Below are positions 11,746 to 24,600 of a DNA stretch of 64,000 nucleotides, piece after piece; within the stretch, counting starts at the first letter, position 1; every line of letters starts with the position of its first letter. Source of the DNA: Coptis chinensis (Eukaryota > Streptophyta > Magnoliopsida > Ranunculales > Ranunculaceae); the NCBI GenBank assembly GCA_015680905.1, contig CM027383.1, positions 86,275,001-86,339,000 of the forward strand, read 5' to 3'. Below the pieces are notes generated by a model. The model saw nothing but the letters and a program-made list of their open reading frames with translations. It made no database searches and was not told where the DNA came from. The translations under genes and the position numbers were made by a program.

Positions 11746-11987
11746 GTATATATACCGATGAAGCCCGACATTTTCAGCCAGAATATCCGAAATTAGTTGG
11801 ACTTATTAAAAGTGTCGGTAATAACCCTGATCTCGAAACACACAGTAATAAATGCAAAGATCTCGGAACTTCGATTTCAACGAGATTCCTGCAAGTTCCT
11901 TAACAGTCATTACACAATCACTACTTTCAGATACCCCACGTGTCCTTACCAAACCATCCACTTAGCACTTCCATTGGGCTACAACAC

Positions 11988-11994
11988 TATATAA
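11988..11994 (+). promoter_or_regulatory. Probable TATA box of the CBM20 gene
   Basis: TATATAA lies 137 bases before the chosen start codon. A CCAAT-type ATTGG is about 15 bases upstream, and a CT-rich tract typical of plant 5' leaders follows at 12050-12080. Confidence 0.6.
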
Positions 11995-12124
11995 TCTCAT
12001 CGTGTACGCTTAATATGGATTATAGAATCAAGCTAACGACCAAAAACTCTCTCTCTCACGCTCACTCTCACTCTCTCTTGAAAAAAAGAAAAAAGTGGAA
12101 GGAGCTGAAAAGTGGAAAATAATA

Positions 12125-14534
12125 ATGGAAGCATTGATAAGAAGTTCTTCGTGTGCTGCTGCTACTACTACGAAACTTTTATCTATTAACCGAATTACTA
12201 ATGTTCATCGGTTCTTTGCTGAGTGTCCGAAACTTAACAAGATTGTCGATATTTCTTCTTCTTCTTCGCTTTCTGTGCGGTGCTTCAAGCTCAATGATTC
12301 CATTTCTTCTTCTTCTTCTTGGTTCTCATTGAAAACACAGGTAACTCTTTCTTTCTCTCTTTATCTTTTTATATATTGTGTTCTTTTGTTTCTTGGTTTC
12401 TCGAAATGATTCATTAATAGATTCTTTTCTTTCTTTTGTTTTATTGTTGACTTGATTCTTTTCTTCTTCTTGGTATACTTGCTGTTCTAGTTCTTTAGTT
12501 TTGCAGCTTTATTCCAATATTTGTTTCTTTCCCATTTCTTGAAGTGATTATTTTCTTTAAGTGGCTGAACAGTATAAATTTTTGTGATTTTGTGTACTTT
12601 ACAGTTTCTTGCAATTTCACTGAGAAACTTAAGATGAAAATGATTTTGATTGTCGAAGAACTTAAAAGATGATTCATTTATAATGGTGGAATGAATATTT
12701 GTGGGCTTGGGGAAATTAAAAGTTGAACATTACTACTTGGTTTTAAACGATTTGATTCATTGGATTTCAGGCAAATGTGGATAATTCAGAAGCTCTGACT
12801 GATACTAGATGTAAGTTTTTTGCTTGTATTTGTTTTGCAATTAGTGAGGTTACCTTTGATTAAACGATTTAAATGGTGTGTGTGTTTGGTACTCAGATGA
12901 ATCGAAGACTGTCCGTGTGAGATTTCAATTACAGAAGGAATGTGTGTTTGGTGAGCAATTCTTTTTAGTTGGGGATGATCCCATTATTGGTCTTTGGGAC
13001 CCTGAAAGTGCAATACCTTTGGACTGGTCAAAGGAACATGTCTGGACTGTTGAACTGGTATGAAATGATTTACAAGTATCATGAAGTTCTACTTGCCCTG
13101 ATTGCAAGTTTTGATAGATTGGTTCTTTCTTGTTTTTTTTATAGGATTTACCCACTGGAAAACCTGTCCTATACAAGTTTGTTCTCAAAGGAACTACAGA
13201 AGAGGTTTATTGGCAACCAGGACCGGATCGGATTTTGCAGACTTGGGACACTAAGAATACAATCCTTGTTTTAGAAGATTGGGAAAATGCTGAAAATCAG
13301 AAGATAACGGAAGAACCAAGTAAAGACATTGGGCTGAATGTTTCAGGGAATGATTCTTATCCAAAAGGGGAACCAGTGGTAAATACAGACGTGGATACGA
13401 TCACTGAAAATACTACTGCTTATGTTATAGAGGAATCCAAGGCCGAGGTGGTCAGAGAGAAAAAAGATGAACCATTGGCCAAGCTGAAAGAGGAGTCATT
13501 GGTTGCAGAAAATATACTCAAGAGGAACAGCATTGTTGATACTGACAAGAAGCCAGCAACCATTCACGATGAGGAATGTTGGGTTGCTTATGTTGGAGAG
13601 CCTGTTCTAGTACCAGGGCTGACTTCATTGCCAAATATAACTACTGAAGAAGTTCTCTCTGTAGAATCTGAAAACAACAATGTTGTAGATGCCTCGAAAG
13701 AAGCTGATCAAGTTCAAGGCCTTGGCGAGCCCGAGGTAACTGTTTGATGAGATCTGCTTGTTTTTCATCTTTTCCTAATCTTGTCCACTTCCTGTTATTA
13801 TCTTTTTAGCGCACTACCATTGTGTCCTGTTACCCTGACTGATCCAGAATTCAGAGAGATTGTATTTTCAGTTTTAACCTTAATAAAATAGCTTTACTGC
13901 AGTTTCTATACAGTGTCCCGAAAGCAACTGCATGTAATGTCTTTCCGAGATGCACATTGTAAAATTACTTGATAATGAAGTATCATATCCGCTGAACCAT
14001 ATAGTACCTCTATTTCATGCATGAGTTAGAGGGCCTTGTACTTCTCATTTGTATTGAAAATTAATATAACAGAAAATCATGGCTTATTAAAGCAAACAAA
14101 ATACTCAGTAATATGCTGCTTTCTGTTATCAAAGTATACAAGTTTGCCTGTTAACAAGCTCTCTGATCCAAGTTTAAGCTTCAGAAACAAATGCATTCAT
14201 GCTGCATAAGTTCCAACTTGTTCAGTACATATTCAATTCCCTGATAGTGTTTTCTGTCTTTCTTTGGACTGCAAAACCATATCGAAACCAGAAACCTGAG
14301 AAGCAAGAAGTCAGTAGCATCCCAGCTCAGAAGGAAATAGTTACATTATCCGATAGCGCGCCTAAGGAGGAACATCCTGACAGTGGGCTCAAGGGAGAAG
14401 TCCATTCAAATGTAGAAGAGCATCCTGACCACCAAAAAGCTGTAAATGATGTTGTGCAAAATGACTTCCAATGGGGTCGTAAAGCTCTGCAGAAGCTTTT
14501 AGTAAGTCTGGGCTTTCCTATAGACCAGACTTAA
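12125..14534 (+). CDS. CBM20 starch-binding domain protein, probably plastid-targeted
   Basis: Five exons: 12125-12340, 12771-12810, 12897-13057, 13145-13735, 14292-14534; all introns are GT-AG and the phases agree, giving 416 residues. The start at 12125 gives a Ser/Thr-rich, acid-poor N-terminus ([19 protein letters not shown]) that looks like a chloroplast transit peptide; an in-frame ATG at 12095 is the alternative. Residues about 87-185 form a carbohydrate-binding module of family 20: [44 protein letters not shown] and [20 protein letters not shown]20 binds starch or other alpha-glucans. The remainder is an acidic low-complexity tail without a catalytic domain. The closest relative I recall is Arabidopsis At5g01260. 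The acceptor of exon 5 was chosen because it is the first AG after a pyrimidine tract and keeps frame; it is the least certain junction. Confidence 0.85.
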
Positions 14535-14624
14535 AGGTGAGGTGAACTTCAACAGTAAAAAGCACACTGATTCCTTGCAAACAGAATGGGAACATCCAGG
14601 CGTTCTCAATGTTGTTGCTTGCAC

Positions 14625-14925
14625 ATAGTATTTTTACTTTGGTGGCCTGATCTTGTTATACACTAGTCGTTGAGGTAGCATTTTCAATTATAGTACAACA
14701 CGTAGTATTCTTTGCTCCAGTAGCCTGTTCTTGTTGTACGGACACCTTCCGTTGAGGCAGTTTTTTCATGTTTGATACAACACGTAGTAGTATTTTTCGC
14801 TTCACTGGCCTGTTCTTGTTGTACACTATTTGATACAGCATTTTCAGTTATGTTAAATCAGTGTTTCCTTCAGTGACCTGATCTAACTGTACATTGTTAA
14901 TTGAGGCACAACAATTAATGGTAAC
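14625..14925. repeat. Tandem repeat of about 80 bp, four diverged copies, downstream of the CBM20 gene
   Basis: Successive copies share GGCCTGTTCTTGTTGTAC, GTTGAGGCAGCATTTTCA and TACAACACGTAGTATT, starting at about 14630, 14701, 14782 and 14862. The array begins less than 100 bp after the stop codon and so probably lies in or next to the 3' UTR. Confidence 0.7.
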
Positions 14926-15860
14926 CTTCAGTACTTCAGTTGTATCCTGAGTATCTCTCTTTTTCTTTTCGTAGTATGTGATCACGTAAAGAGAAAAATT
15001 AAGTTCTTGTTTTCTACTGTTACATGCATTTATCCTTCCTTTTTTTTCATTACTGCTTCAAGTAAACGTTCAAGTAAACGTTTTCTACTGCTTGAAACCT
15101 CGATTCATTAGATGCAATGATACTGTTTTCGCGAGGGGAAAAAATGTCTACTACGACACTGATGAGTGAGATGACAGCCAACGTCATTTCCTTTGGCTGG
15201 TAAATGGTAAATGGTAAATCAAAATTCTAGAAAGAATTTTTGGCTGAGAAATTACTTCTACAGTGATTAAAAAATTGTGTTTGACTAACGTAAAAACATA
15301 AACATATTATTCTGAAAATTTATTGACAACAACATCTAATCGACTAATCGAAAGTTTAATTATTTGCACATATCAAGATATGGTTATAAATCAGATCTCT
15401 TGCTTCATATCTAGTTGGTTAGCTTATTATTTCAATGGTCGAATCACTCTCTCCGAGTTTTTAATAGTGGAACAGTACTAGCTATCAGGGAAGAGGTTAA
15501 TTGTCGAGGAATCTGCATGAGAAAAAGTGAAAATATTTGTTGTTGTTGTAAAAGATGGAAAATTGGGAGATTGGTCAATTACGGAGCTACAAAATAATGT
15601 TTTGGGGGACGTTGGTGAATGTACGCCAAATGATACCTACTCAATCGGTCAGTAAAACTAAAGCAGGCCTGAGACGCCACGCCAACCAAATAATTCTTAG
15701 AAAAACACTATGCACATCAAGGCTACTTCACCTTTTATTACTTCGAGATATAGTATGGTGCGCTCAATGCAGCATGAAGGGTGGACGATAAGATGCGACG
15801 ACCTGCTTAAACTACTGCACCCGCTCATCTTGTTGGGAGTGCCGATTGTTGGATTGAAGT
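14926..15860. other. Intergenic, nothing recognised
   Basis: No recognisable gene. A triplet of TGGTAAA repeats occurs near 15199-15220 and a duplicated CAAGTAAACGTT near 15059-15081. Short ORFs at 15415-15791 show no family motif. Confidence 0.45.
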
Positions 15861-15869
15861 TTCTAAACT

Positions 15870-16453
15870 GGGTTAATTATACTAAACCTTGTAAAGTATG
15901 TACCAATTTAGACTAAACTCTCTATTGTTTAAATCGTTAGACTTAAATATCCATTCTAGTTGAAGTTTTACTTAATTCTATAACTGTCCCTATTATTGTT
16001 TTCTCGACCACTCTCCTACTCCATTTTTCATACATTACCACCATATTTGTACAAAATTATAACCCAAATATCAAGAATTTCAAATGATACCTATTTGGTA
16101 AACTGTTCAAACTATATTGTAAACCCTTATACTCATTATTCTCCTTTTAATACAATTAGAGGATTTGAGTATTTGAATGTTGAAATTAAGTATTATTGGA
16201 TTTATTTAAGGATGGATATGTTACTGGTGTTGGGATTATGGGATTTGGGCTGTGATTGTTTTGTGCAATCAAGTTGGGGTTGGACCGTTGGGGAGGACGA
16301 GTGATTGGAGAAGAAGATGGAAGGGTCAAATAAGGGTAGCTATGGAAATAATTGAAATGCCAACCATTTTGGGTGTTTAAGTTTAATGATTTAAACAATA
16401 TGGGGTTTAGTCTAAACTGGTATATAATTTGGAGGATTTTGTCTAATTAACCC
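15870..16453. mobile_element. Mutator-type MITE with long terminal inverted repeats
   Basis: The 584-bp element begins GGGTTAATTA and ends with its complement. It is flanked by the 9-bp duplication TTCTAAACT at 15861-15869 and 16454-16462. The inverted repeats extend about 84 bp with roughly three quarters identity, including GTTTAGACTAAAC and ATTGTTTAAATC blocks in both arms. Long TIRs with a 9-bp duplication are typical of Mutator-like elements. There is no transposase, so it is non-autonomous; overlapping ORFs at 15996-16398 are not genes. Confidence 0.88.
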
Positions 16454-16462
16454 TTCTAAACT

Positions 16463-18688
16463 CCATACAACCACGATATTTAGGAGAAAAGGTGGGCAAC
16501 TAGTTCGGGGGCTACAACTAGGTCTCAATGACAATAAAAAGCTTGTTATACACTTGTACGTCTGACTTCTGTACAAGAAAACGGCTTAACGTGCTAAGAA
16601 TTACTATGCCTAAATTCCTAGAAACAACTAACGCAGGATGTAATTGCACATTCAGTGACAGCACTGCATTTCCTACTAAGGCCATTTATGATACCATCAC
16701 ATGTTTCGCCATTACATGTAGCGAAACATCAAACACAACCTGTAGGTTAGATTACATTCGAGTTGAACTTGTGATTGCTCTTTAGGAGGCAGACTTAAAC
16801 TCGCGTCTTTATTTAGTTTGCTAGATTGTGTTTTCTCCCTTCTTTGAAACAAGGTTGCTTGTAATTCAAGCAAACGATTCAAATTTGAACCTTCATTTCA
16901 AAATCTTAATTAAATTTGAACCTACTAGCAACAAAGTAACTGGCCAGTAAATGTTTCGATTTACTTACGAGTTGTTGCAGGGAGGAACATTATCAGAACG
17001 CACATCAAAACTCTCAGCCAACGGATGGATCTAAGAATAATCCTGAACTAACTTACAAGCTGTTGCAATCATCATTCAATGATCGGTAACAGTGTAGGTT
17101 ACCAGATGGATCTCCAGGAGGGGAGAAAATCCCAAAGTAATGAGGCTTGGTTGTATTTGCATCACCTCTAAATCAATCACATGTATCGACCACCCATGCT
17201 TCCAGTTCCTACGGTCCTACTTATCCAAGACGATTATAATCCGTAAAAACAAATACAGTTCCTTATGATGTTGCCAACTAAGATTCCGAGGTATTTAATA
17301 CCCAGGACAAAGAATGTTGCCCAGGGCCTTGACCTCTTCCCATTCCCCATCATCATAATCAAACTAGTGCACATGAATTTCTTTGTTTTGTAAGCTGGAT
17401 CTCTACAGCATGTGCCTTCAATATTTGACTGGTGTCGGGCATTTCTTCTCGTAATGAATCAAATGTAATTAATTTTGCCACTGATTTGGGGATTCCTAAA
17501 ACCTTGACCTATGTTGCGGCAATTTGTTCTACGGTTGGAACCACCTACTAATGGAATCACAACCTGTTTAATTCCTTACTAGGAAATTACAAAAGTGCAA
17601 ACTAAACAAGTAAAGCCTAAAATAATTTCTGTAGCCAAAATGCCAAATGGTCAAAGGCCGCTAAAGCACAGAACTTGGCTGATTCTCACACATACCATGA
17701 TTTCTAGCAGCTGCAGCCGCCAAAATAACAGATCATAACAAAATAATAATTTATTGATACTGAACTGTTTGTTGTCAATACAAGCAACTTCAGATGAGAC
17801 TGTCTTGCCAGTTTAATTATTTTGACAACTTGATTAAAAGTTTAACAATGCCCATCTAACCAAAGGTCTTTAATTTAGACCCTGACTGGCCTGGAAGGGA
17901 CTTGTGTTCTATGCTCTATGGATTCTATGACTCAAATCTCTACGACTCATTTCATTATCATATATTCATATGTAATAATGAACTGCAGCCCAAAGCATAA
18001 TACCCAACGAAACCATAGCTACAAAAATAATGTACAAAGCCAACAGAGAATCTGGAGGAAAAAATCCAAATAAAATGAACTTTACCTTCTGGGACAAGAA
18101 CATGACCTATAAATGGGATGATACAGCAAACTGTCAGACCTCCATCATAATCCTCTCGTCCAGTAAGGAGCTTTCCTTCTAACTTGGTCAGGAAACAGGC
18201 TTCCCATTTCTGTGATATTCAGATCTTTCCCCCTTAAATCGCTTATTTTGAATGCCTTCAGGTCGCCTGGAACCAATGAAGAAAAGAAATGGGAAATTCT
18301 GTTTCTGATAACTGAACAACACTATAGGTGCATTTAACATGGATTTCTCTCCTACACTCTTCCCAATCCTTGTATCACGGGTAATTGAAATAAAAAGTAT
18401 GCGTACAACGTTTTGGGCTTGTGAATATTATTAATGGAGGCCATCAGGGATTCTTTGTAACCCAACATGTCATGAAGATCATGATTCAAAATGAACCCAA
18501 GTAAAACAATGACTGAAATTTATAAAATAAAAATACATCAGGACCAAAATACAAACGTAAACCATCCTGTTTAGGTGGTCTATTCCTGGACTATTCTGAT
18601 AAGAACCTTAACTATGATGCTTTACTAATTCCAACTCCCCCCTCTAAATCTAATGGATGGTAACAAGAATAATAAAAACTGTCGGACC
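16463..18688. other. Intergenic / 3' flank of the CPL2-like gene, nothing coding recognised
   Basis: This separates two convergent genes. I searched the minus strand for extra CPL2 exons and found none that could be supported. The 3' UTR of that gene probably occupies part of it. Confidence 0.4.
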
Positions 18689-21600
18689 TCACCTTGGTGA
18701 ATTAGCTTCTTGAGCTCTCAACGCTTTCAAACCTCCACCAGCCTGCAAAGCGTGCATCATAAGTCGAAAGTGCAAACAGTAAAAAAAAGTCCCTACTTAT
18801 TGCGATACAAAAGCAATTCCACAAATCATAGATACTGAACCTCACAAAACCAGAGTTACTGGTAGCATCCTGATATGTCAGATAATTCTCAAACAAAGAT
18901 GTAAAAAATTCAAGCCTAGTAAGCATGACAATGACTCAGCAACCCACTACAATATGCAGACATAAAAATCCAAGTGGATGGAATCTCTTTTCAATACAAA
19001 TGAGTGATGAAAGCAATGTATGTGCGAGTAAAAGCACATTTCGCTGAGGTGACACAAAAAACAAACTAACATCCCCACCTCAGAAGTACGTGCATCAGGC
19101 AAAGCTTCTTCCTCGTCTGATTCGGCATCATCCCATAAGAATCCGTTTTCATTCTTAGGAGGAAGCATGCTCAAAATTTCATCCACAGATCCAGGATTAG
19201 CTGCCACATATGCATTATATTCATCTGCATTATTGGACAACAGCATCTGAAAAATTGCACTTACAATTTCCGCAAAATTTGTGTTGTGATACTATAAAGT
19301 AGTATACGTATGTGCAATAAATAAAATGAAAACAAGCCTCTACTACATGACACTCTCAAAATTACCCCAAACCTTCATCTTTCATAGCAGTCCAACCCAA
19401 TTCTAGGTTTATGTGATGACAAGACCAGACACGAAAAAAAACATAAGCGATACACAGATACCTTCTTACATATCAAGAAAAGAGTTATCATTCTTCTGAA
19501 GACTTCCAAGTATTCATGTCTTCACAGATTTTCCCTTTTAGTCTACTAAATTTCCTTAACTTGAAACACACCTAGGACTCGACTAACTATATATTTTGTC
19601 ACAAGTAGATCTACTAAGGCCTGAGTCCAGTGGTTCGCTATCCCATCAAATATGAGTAAATATATGATCCAATGATACACTATAACACCAACCTGTCAAC
19701 GCTATCGCTATAAATTTACCTATATACGCATCAAGTTATTGTGGATGGTGTATGCTCTACACACCATTGGCAGTGGCGTGTGGAAAACCACACAATCCTT
19801 TTATAATATTCTCTTTTGTCAATTTACTTTTATATCCCTACATTTTCAAAGAGGGGAGAGAATCAACAGGGGCAAAAGTAAGTGAAAAAATCTAGAGTGG
19901 GTAGAATTTTCTTCCTTAAAATGTGGGAGTGGGTTTTGAACCATTGGTTGGGCTTACTTCATCCCACTACCCCATCACTGTGCTATATTGTTTTAGTGTC
20001 TTAGTGGCCCAAACCATTGGGGGGGCCTAAAAGGCTTGTTTTGGTGAAGAAACAATTCACTTTTGACAAAGTTTAAAATAATCAAATAAGTAAATTTTTC
20101 GCAAAGAAGATCTTCATGGTACAGACATCCTCTTCACCAAAAGTAGCAATTAAGAAAGTGTAAGGAGATGCATCATAGAGTGCTAGTATTTCTGCAAAAG
20201 ATACATGAATAAGTATTGATGCTTTTATGCATGTGGTTTACACATCTTGTATCATTTTCTACCTACCTCGGCAGATTTCTACAAGTTCACCAACACTCGA
20301 TCAGTATATTAGAAACGTGATATAGCAACACTGCCAAAATTCTATACAAACAATTTCTTGGTTTCATGAGGTTGAATTTGATATCTAAATCAAAAATGTT
20401 GTATGGAGCTCTATACTCTAACTTAACATTGCTTAACATTCTTCTACGTTCTACCACCATAGCTCTTCTACAAGATTCAGGTCCAACAAGTTCAATTTGC
20501 CCACAGTTTTCCCCATGCAGAAAACAGCATATGAACACAAGCACACTCCAAAAACAATGTCCAAAGAGAGTATATAAAGTTCTTCCTAAACCAAGAATTC
20601 CTAAAATGATAAAGGAATTCAATCAGATCTTACCAGCCAAGGTGTGAAGGGCATTCTCAGCAGCTTGGTGCTGAGCATCTTTCTTCGTTTTACCCATACC
20701 AGCACCTATCTTCTCACCAGTGAACAAAACCTGAACCAATAAGAGCTCTTGATCATTTTTTGGGTAGTATAAAATAAAATACTCAGGAAAACTAGGACTA
20801 CAATCGCATCAAATAGAGATAAATCCTAAAGCATTTATGAACAAGAGAAGATACATAATTTGCTATGTATTACAGAAAGGATACACATGAGTAGAATTTG
20901 GTTCTCCTTTTCTTTCCACAGTTTGGATTCCGTAAGAAACCATTCTTCTCCTTTTAATAGCAAACAAACAGAAGAAAACTAACGAAAAGATGGGCCACTC
21001 AGCTCTTTTTCTGCTTTTCGATTTCCTAGAACAAATACTTCGATATCTAAATATTCTAGAAGGCCGCATCACTCAATTAGGTACAATACAAATTCAGTAT
21101 ATCATCCCTGTCATATAAGATAAACACTAAGATCACCCTGTGATAGAGGAAATAAACTTCTAAAGGCATTTTTCTTTCAATCAGTAAAACTTTTAGATCT
21201 CATTAATTTGGCAATAAACTATGTGTACGACCCCTAGTTGTTCCCTAGGCAAATATGACTTCTGAAGTTATCAAATATATATAAAAACAAAACAAACATG
21301 GTCAGTACATTTCCAGAAAAATAAGAAAGACAAAGTTCTTACAAACCTCAACAGAAAATTGCAGATCCTTACTGGTGCTTACAACAGATCTAAACTCAAT
21401 CTACACAATAGAAAATTACACAAAGTCAGAAGAATCGCACTAGACATCCAAGGAACAGCTTACTAGTGAATTTCATACCTTTGAGCCACATTTCCGGCCA
21501 ATTTCTTGTAGCACCCCAATAGCTATATAGGGAGGCAGTGGAGCGCCTTTTCCAGCTTCAGATTGATGCTCCTTGTTGACGTTAGATGCTTGATTAATAG

Positions 21601-24600
21601 CTACCTCGCCTTCTACAAAGAGGCAGAAAAGAGTTAAATAATCAATATTCACTAACCATGAAACTTCCATATATAACAATCAAAATACAGAGTGCAAAAA
21701 AAATACAACAGACAAATAGTTATGCAGACTAGTAGATGACGTTAACCATCTTCTTATCATCAACAAAGATGCCCCCCTTCTCATTCGTTAACCATGTCCA
21801 AAAGAGAAATTAAAAAGGGCAAGGCATGCCAAGTTCTAGATCCCTCGAAAAAATAAGTAACTGTCAATCAGTCCCCTCTTTCATTGGTCCCTTCTTATAT
21901 ATCGAAAACTTTCATGAGGCCATATTTTTCTGTAAGAACTATGAAGGTATTCAGCAATATGGCCATTTCTGGTGTTCTGCCACTTGCCATTAGTACAAAA
22001 TGATTAATCAGCGATGCCCCAATTTCATGAATATCAATCTCAAATTAAGTGAACCATCAATTCTACTAAAACAAATGCCCCGTGGTGCCTAAGGTAGAGT
22101 TTTGACAATTCAAAGAAACAAAAAAACGTATAAAACCTGAAATCTCATTTTAGACAAGACTGCCTAATATTTAAATCTGATAACTCAATGAAGCTCTGAA
22201 AATAAATTTACAGATATGTGGTATATGCGAATAAAGAAACAAAACTTTTGAACATCAATTGGCTATACTGAAATACGGCTGATAGATGTTTCTCAAGCAA
22301 ACTAAGAAGTTGACCTAAGTAGAGGTTCAACATAATAACACAGACTATGTGCTCCTGACAGATTCAATGGAATTAGAAAATCAACAACATGGCTTTTGAA
22401 ATTAAGCGGTACTTCAAATCTAAAATTTAAGAGTCCAAAACAATGCCACAATTTCCAATCTAAAATGACAAAACTTTGCCAAAAAACTATACATCAACCT
22501 AATCCTAAAGGACAGATGAAACTATTTTATGTGTACCTTCATCTAATGAATTTTGATTCGGAATTTGGTTCAGATCAACAGAATTGTCCATCTATCAACC
22601 AAATTGTGGTCTCTTTAACCCAGGAAAATCTGTGTTCTTCACCTTCTTGAGACCCACTTCAAGTGCAAAAGTATGCAAACAGAAGGTTGAAAAAGATATG
22701 AAAAAGATGAAAAATAAAGAGCTTTTCTTTGGTTGGGAGACGAGGTTGGTTTAGCAGAGGAAGAGAATGATGAAAGGAGAATCAACCCTTTTGGCTTTTT
22801 AGAGAGGAATTTACAGGCACCAACTACAGGCCCATGTTGTTGGAAACAGATTTGGTATGTTTTGCTACTAAAATGGTAGTAAGAATCTCCAAAAATTACA
22901 CAAAAACTAACTGTACACGTCTTTTCTAGAATAGTATGATCTACTCCCAAAACAGCTATTAACCAAACATAGTCCATATTTAATGGCTAAACATTGAATG
23001 TTTAGAAGGTAGAACGAGACACCTATAACGTCTACTACCATCGAGAATTCAAAGATTAATGGAGAGGTTAGATGAACTTATCTCACCTATTATGTCTTTC
23101 ATGATGGAAATGCTACACAATTTGATGGAGAACTATCAAGCATTATAGATCGATTACGAGTTTACAACGAGGATGAGGATGACAGAACAAAAAAAGCAAT
23201 AATATGGCTAAAGACACAGAGTCACAGACCCAACTAAAATCTATAATAAAACCTTAACATATTGAAATAGTCACTTAGAATCAAATTCTGACAGTCAAGG
23301 AAACAATTAACTATTCATTAAAGTGCAACTAAATTTCTGGATAATGAAGTTGACATTGCAATTTAATTCCTCAAAATAAAAATATAATTGGTAAGTTGAA
23401 TATATTAATGGTGATACGATTTCTAGAATATTACTTACAGTTAGTAACTCAAACAGCTTGTAGACTATTTTTCAGAAAAGATAAAGCGCTAGCCGACTGC
23501 TTGTAAACTATTCTAGTTCAAATATTATGGAAAGGATAAAAGGCGGAGTTAAACTAGAATAAGCATTTCCAAAATTTGAACTGATCAAGGAGGAAAAATA
23601 CCAATGACCCAATACGGAGAAGAAGATCAACTGATCATATCTCGGGAGTGAAAGTAAAATAAAATCGTGCAAAAACAAAGTTCAAAGTTGGGGTCAGGAG
23701 GAGAAACTAGGTAGAAATGGAGGGGCAGGATATGGAGTTCAGAAGGAAGCTTGAAGATCTGAATGAAAACGAAGACGAGTAAAAATCTGTTATCTATCCA
23801 AAAGCAAAGAAATTTGCTAATCATGCCACTCCACGTCTCCACCTTTAAATAAAATAGAATAATGTGATTATAACGAGATGGATGCCTAATAAACAACTAA
23901 CAACTGAGAAGATAATGCAAAGATTAAGTGAAACAAGGCTCACTAGGTGGCTGCACGAAATGCTAAAACTTGGGGGAAATTAAAATTAAGTTTGCTCCAC
24001 AACTGAGCTAGAACCTTATAGTATACAATTAGCCATTGTTTGCTACCTTAACTTTAAACTATCGCAGATGGACTTTGAAGATTTGTATATGCAAGAACCC
24101 AAGTGATTGTTTGTTTTCCTAAAAAAAGAATATGCTAGAAAATTTCATAAAGACAAGAGTCATAGGATGAGATATCCTACAATAAAGACAAAAATAAGAA
24201 CAACAAGACTGAAACAAGAACTCTACAAGAACAAAAGAGTACAATCCATGAACATCAGACCACACAACCCAACACCGAATCCTCTCTGGATAGAAAGCTC
24301 CCGAAAGGCTTGTCTTTGCTTTCCTCCTAGAACTTCAACAATGAAAATGAAGCCTTAGGTTGAGAGAATAAGCTAACATGGATGACTCTATATTAACAAA
24401 GTATTTCCTGTTCCTTTTCCCCTAAAGTACCCAAATGGTCACAAAAGGAATGATCCTCCAAGTTATTTCCTTTTCCTTTAACCGGCCTGGGAACTATTAA
24501 AACCACCCCAGATTGATGAAAAAATAACGCAAACCTCCCAAGAATTCTGACAAGGTATAATGGTGTGACAAACCGACTCCCCGTATGCCATACTCAAATA

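Noticed and set aside
11269-11771. Tyrosine/isoleucine-rich ORFs on both strands
   Set aside because: They result from the CGATAT composition of the MITE; no codon bias or homology.
19239-19246. Splice acceptor TTTTTCAG/ATG as start of CPL2 exon 14
   Set aside because: Its phase does not match the preceding exon; AATGCAG at 19225 restores phase and gives the expected LADEYNAYV.
22639-22977. Minus-strand ORF of 112 residues in a CPL2 intron
   Set aside because: No recognisable domain, and the flanking CPL2 exons join in phase without it.
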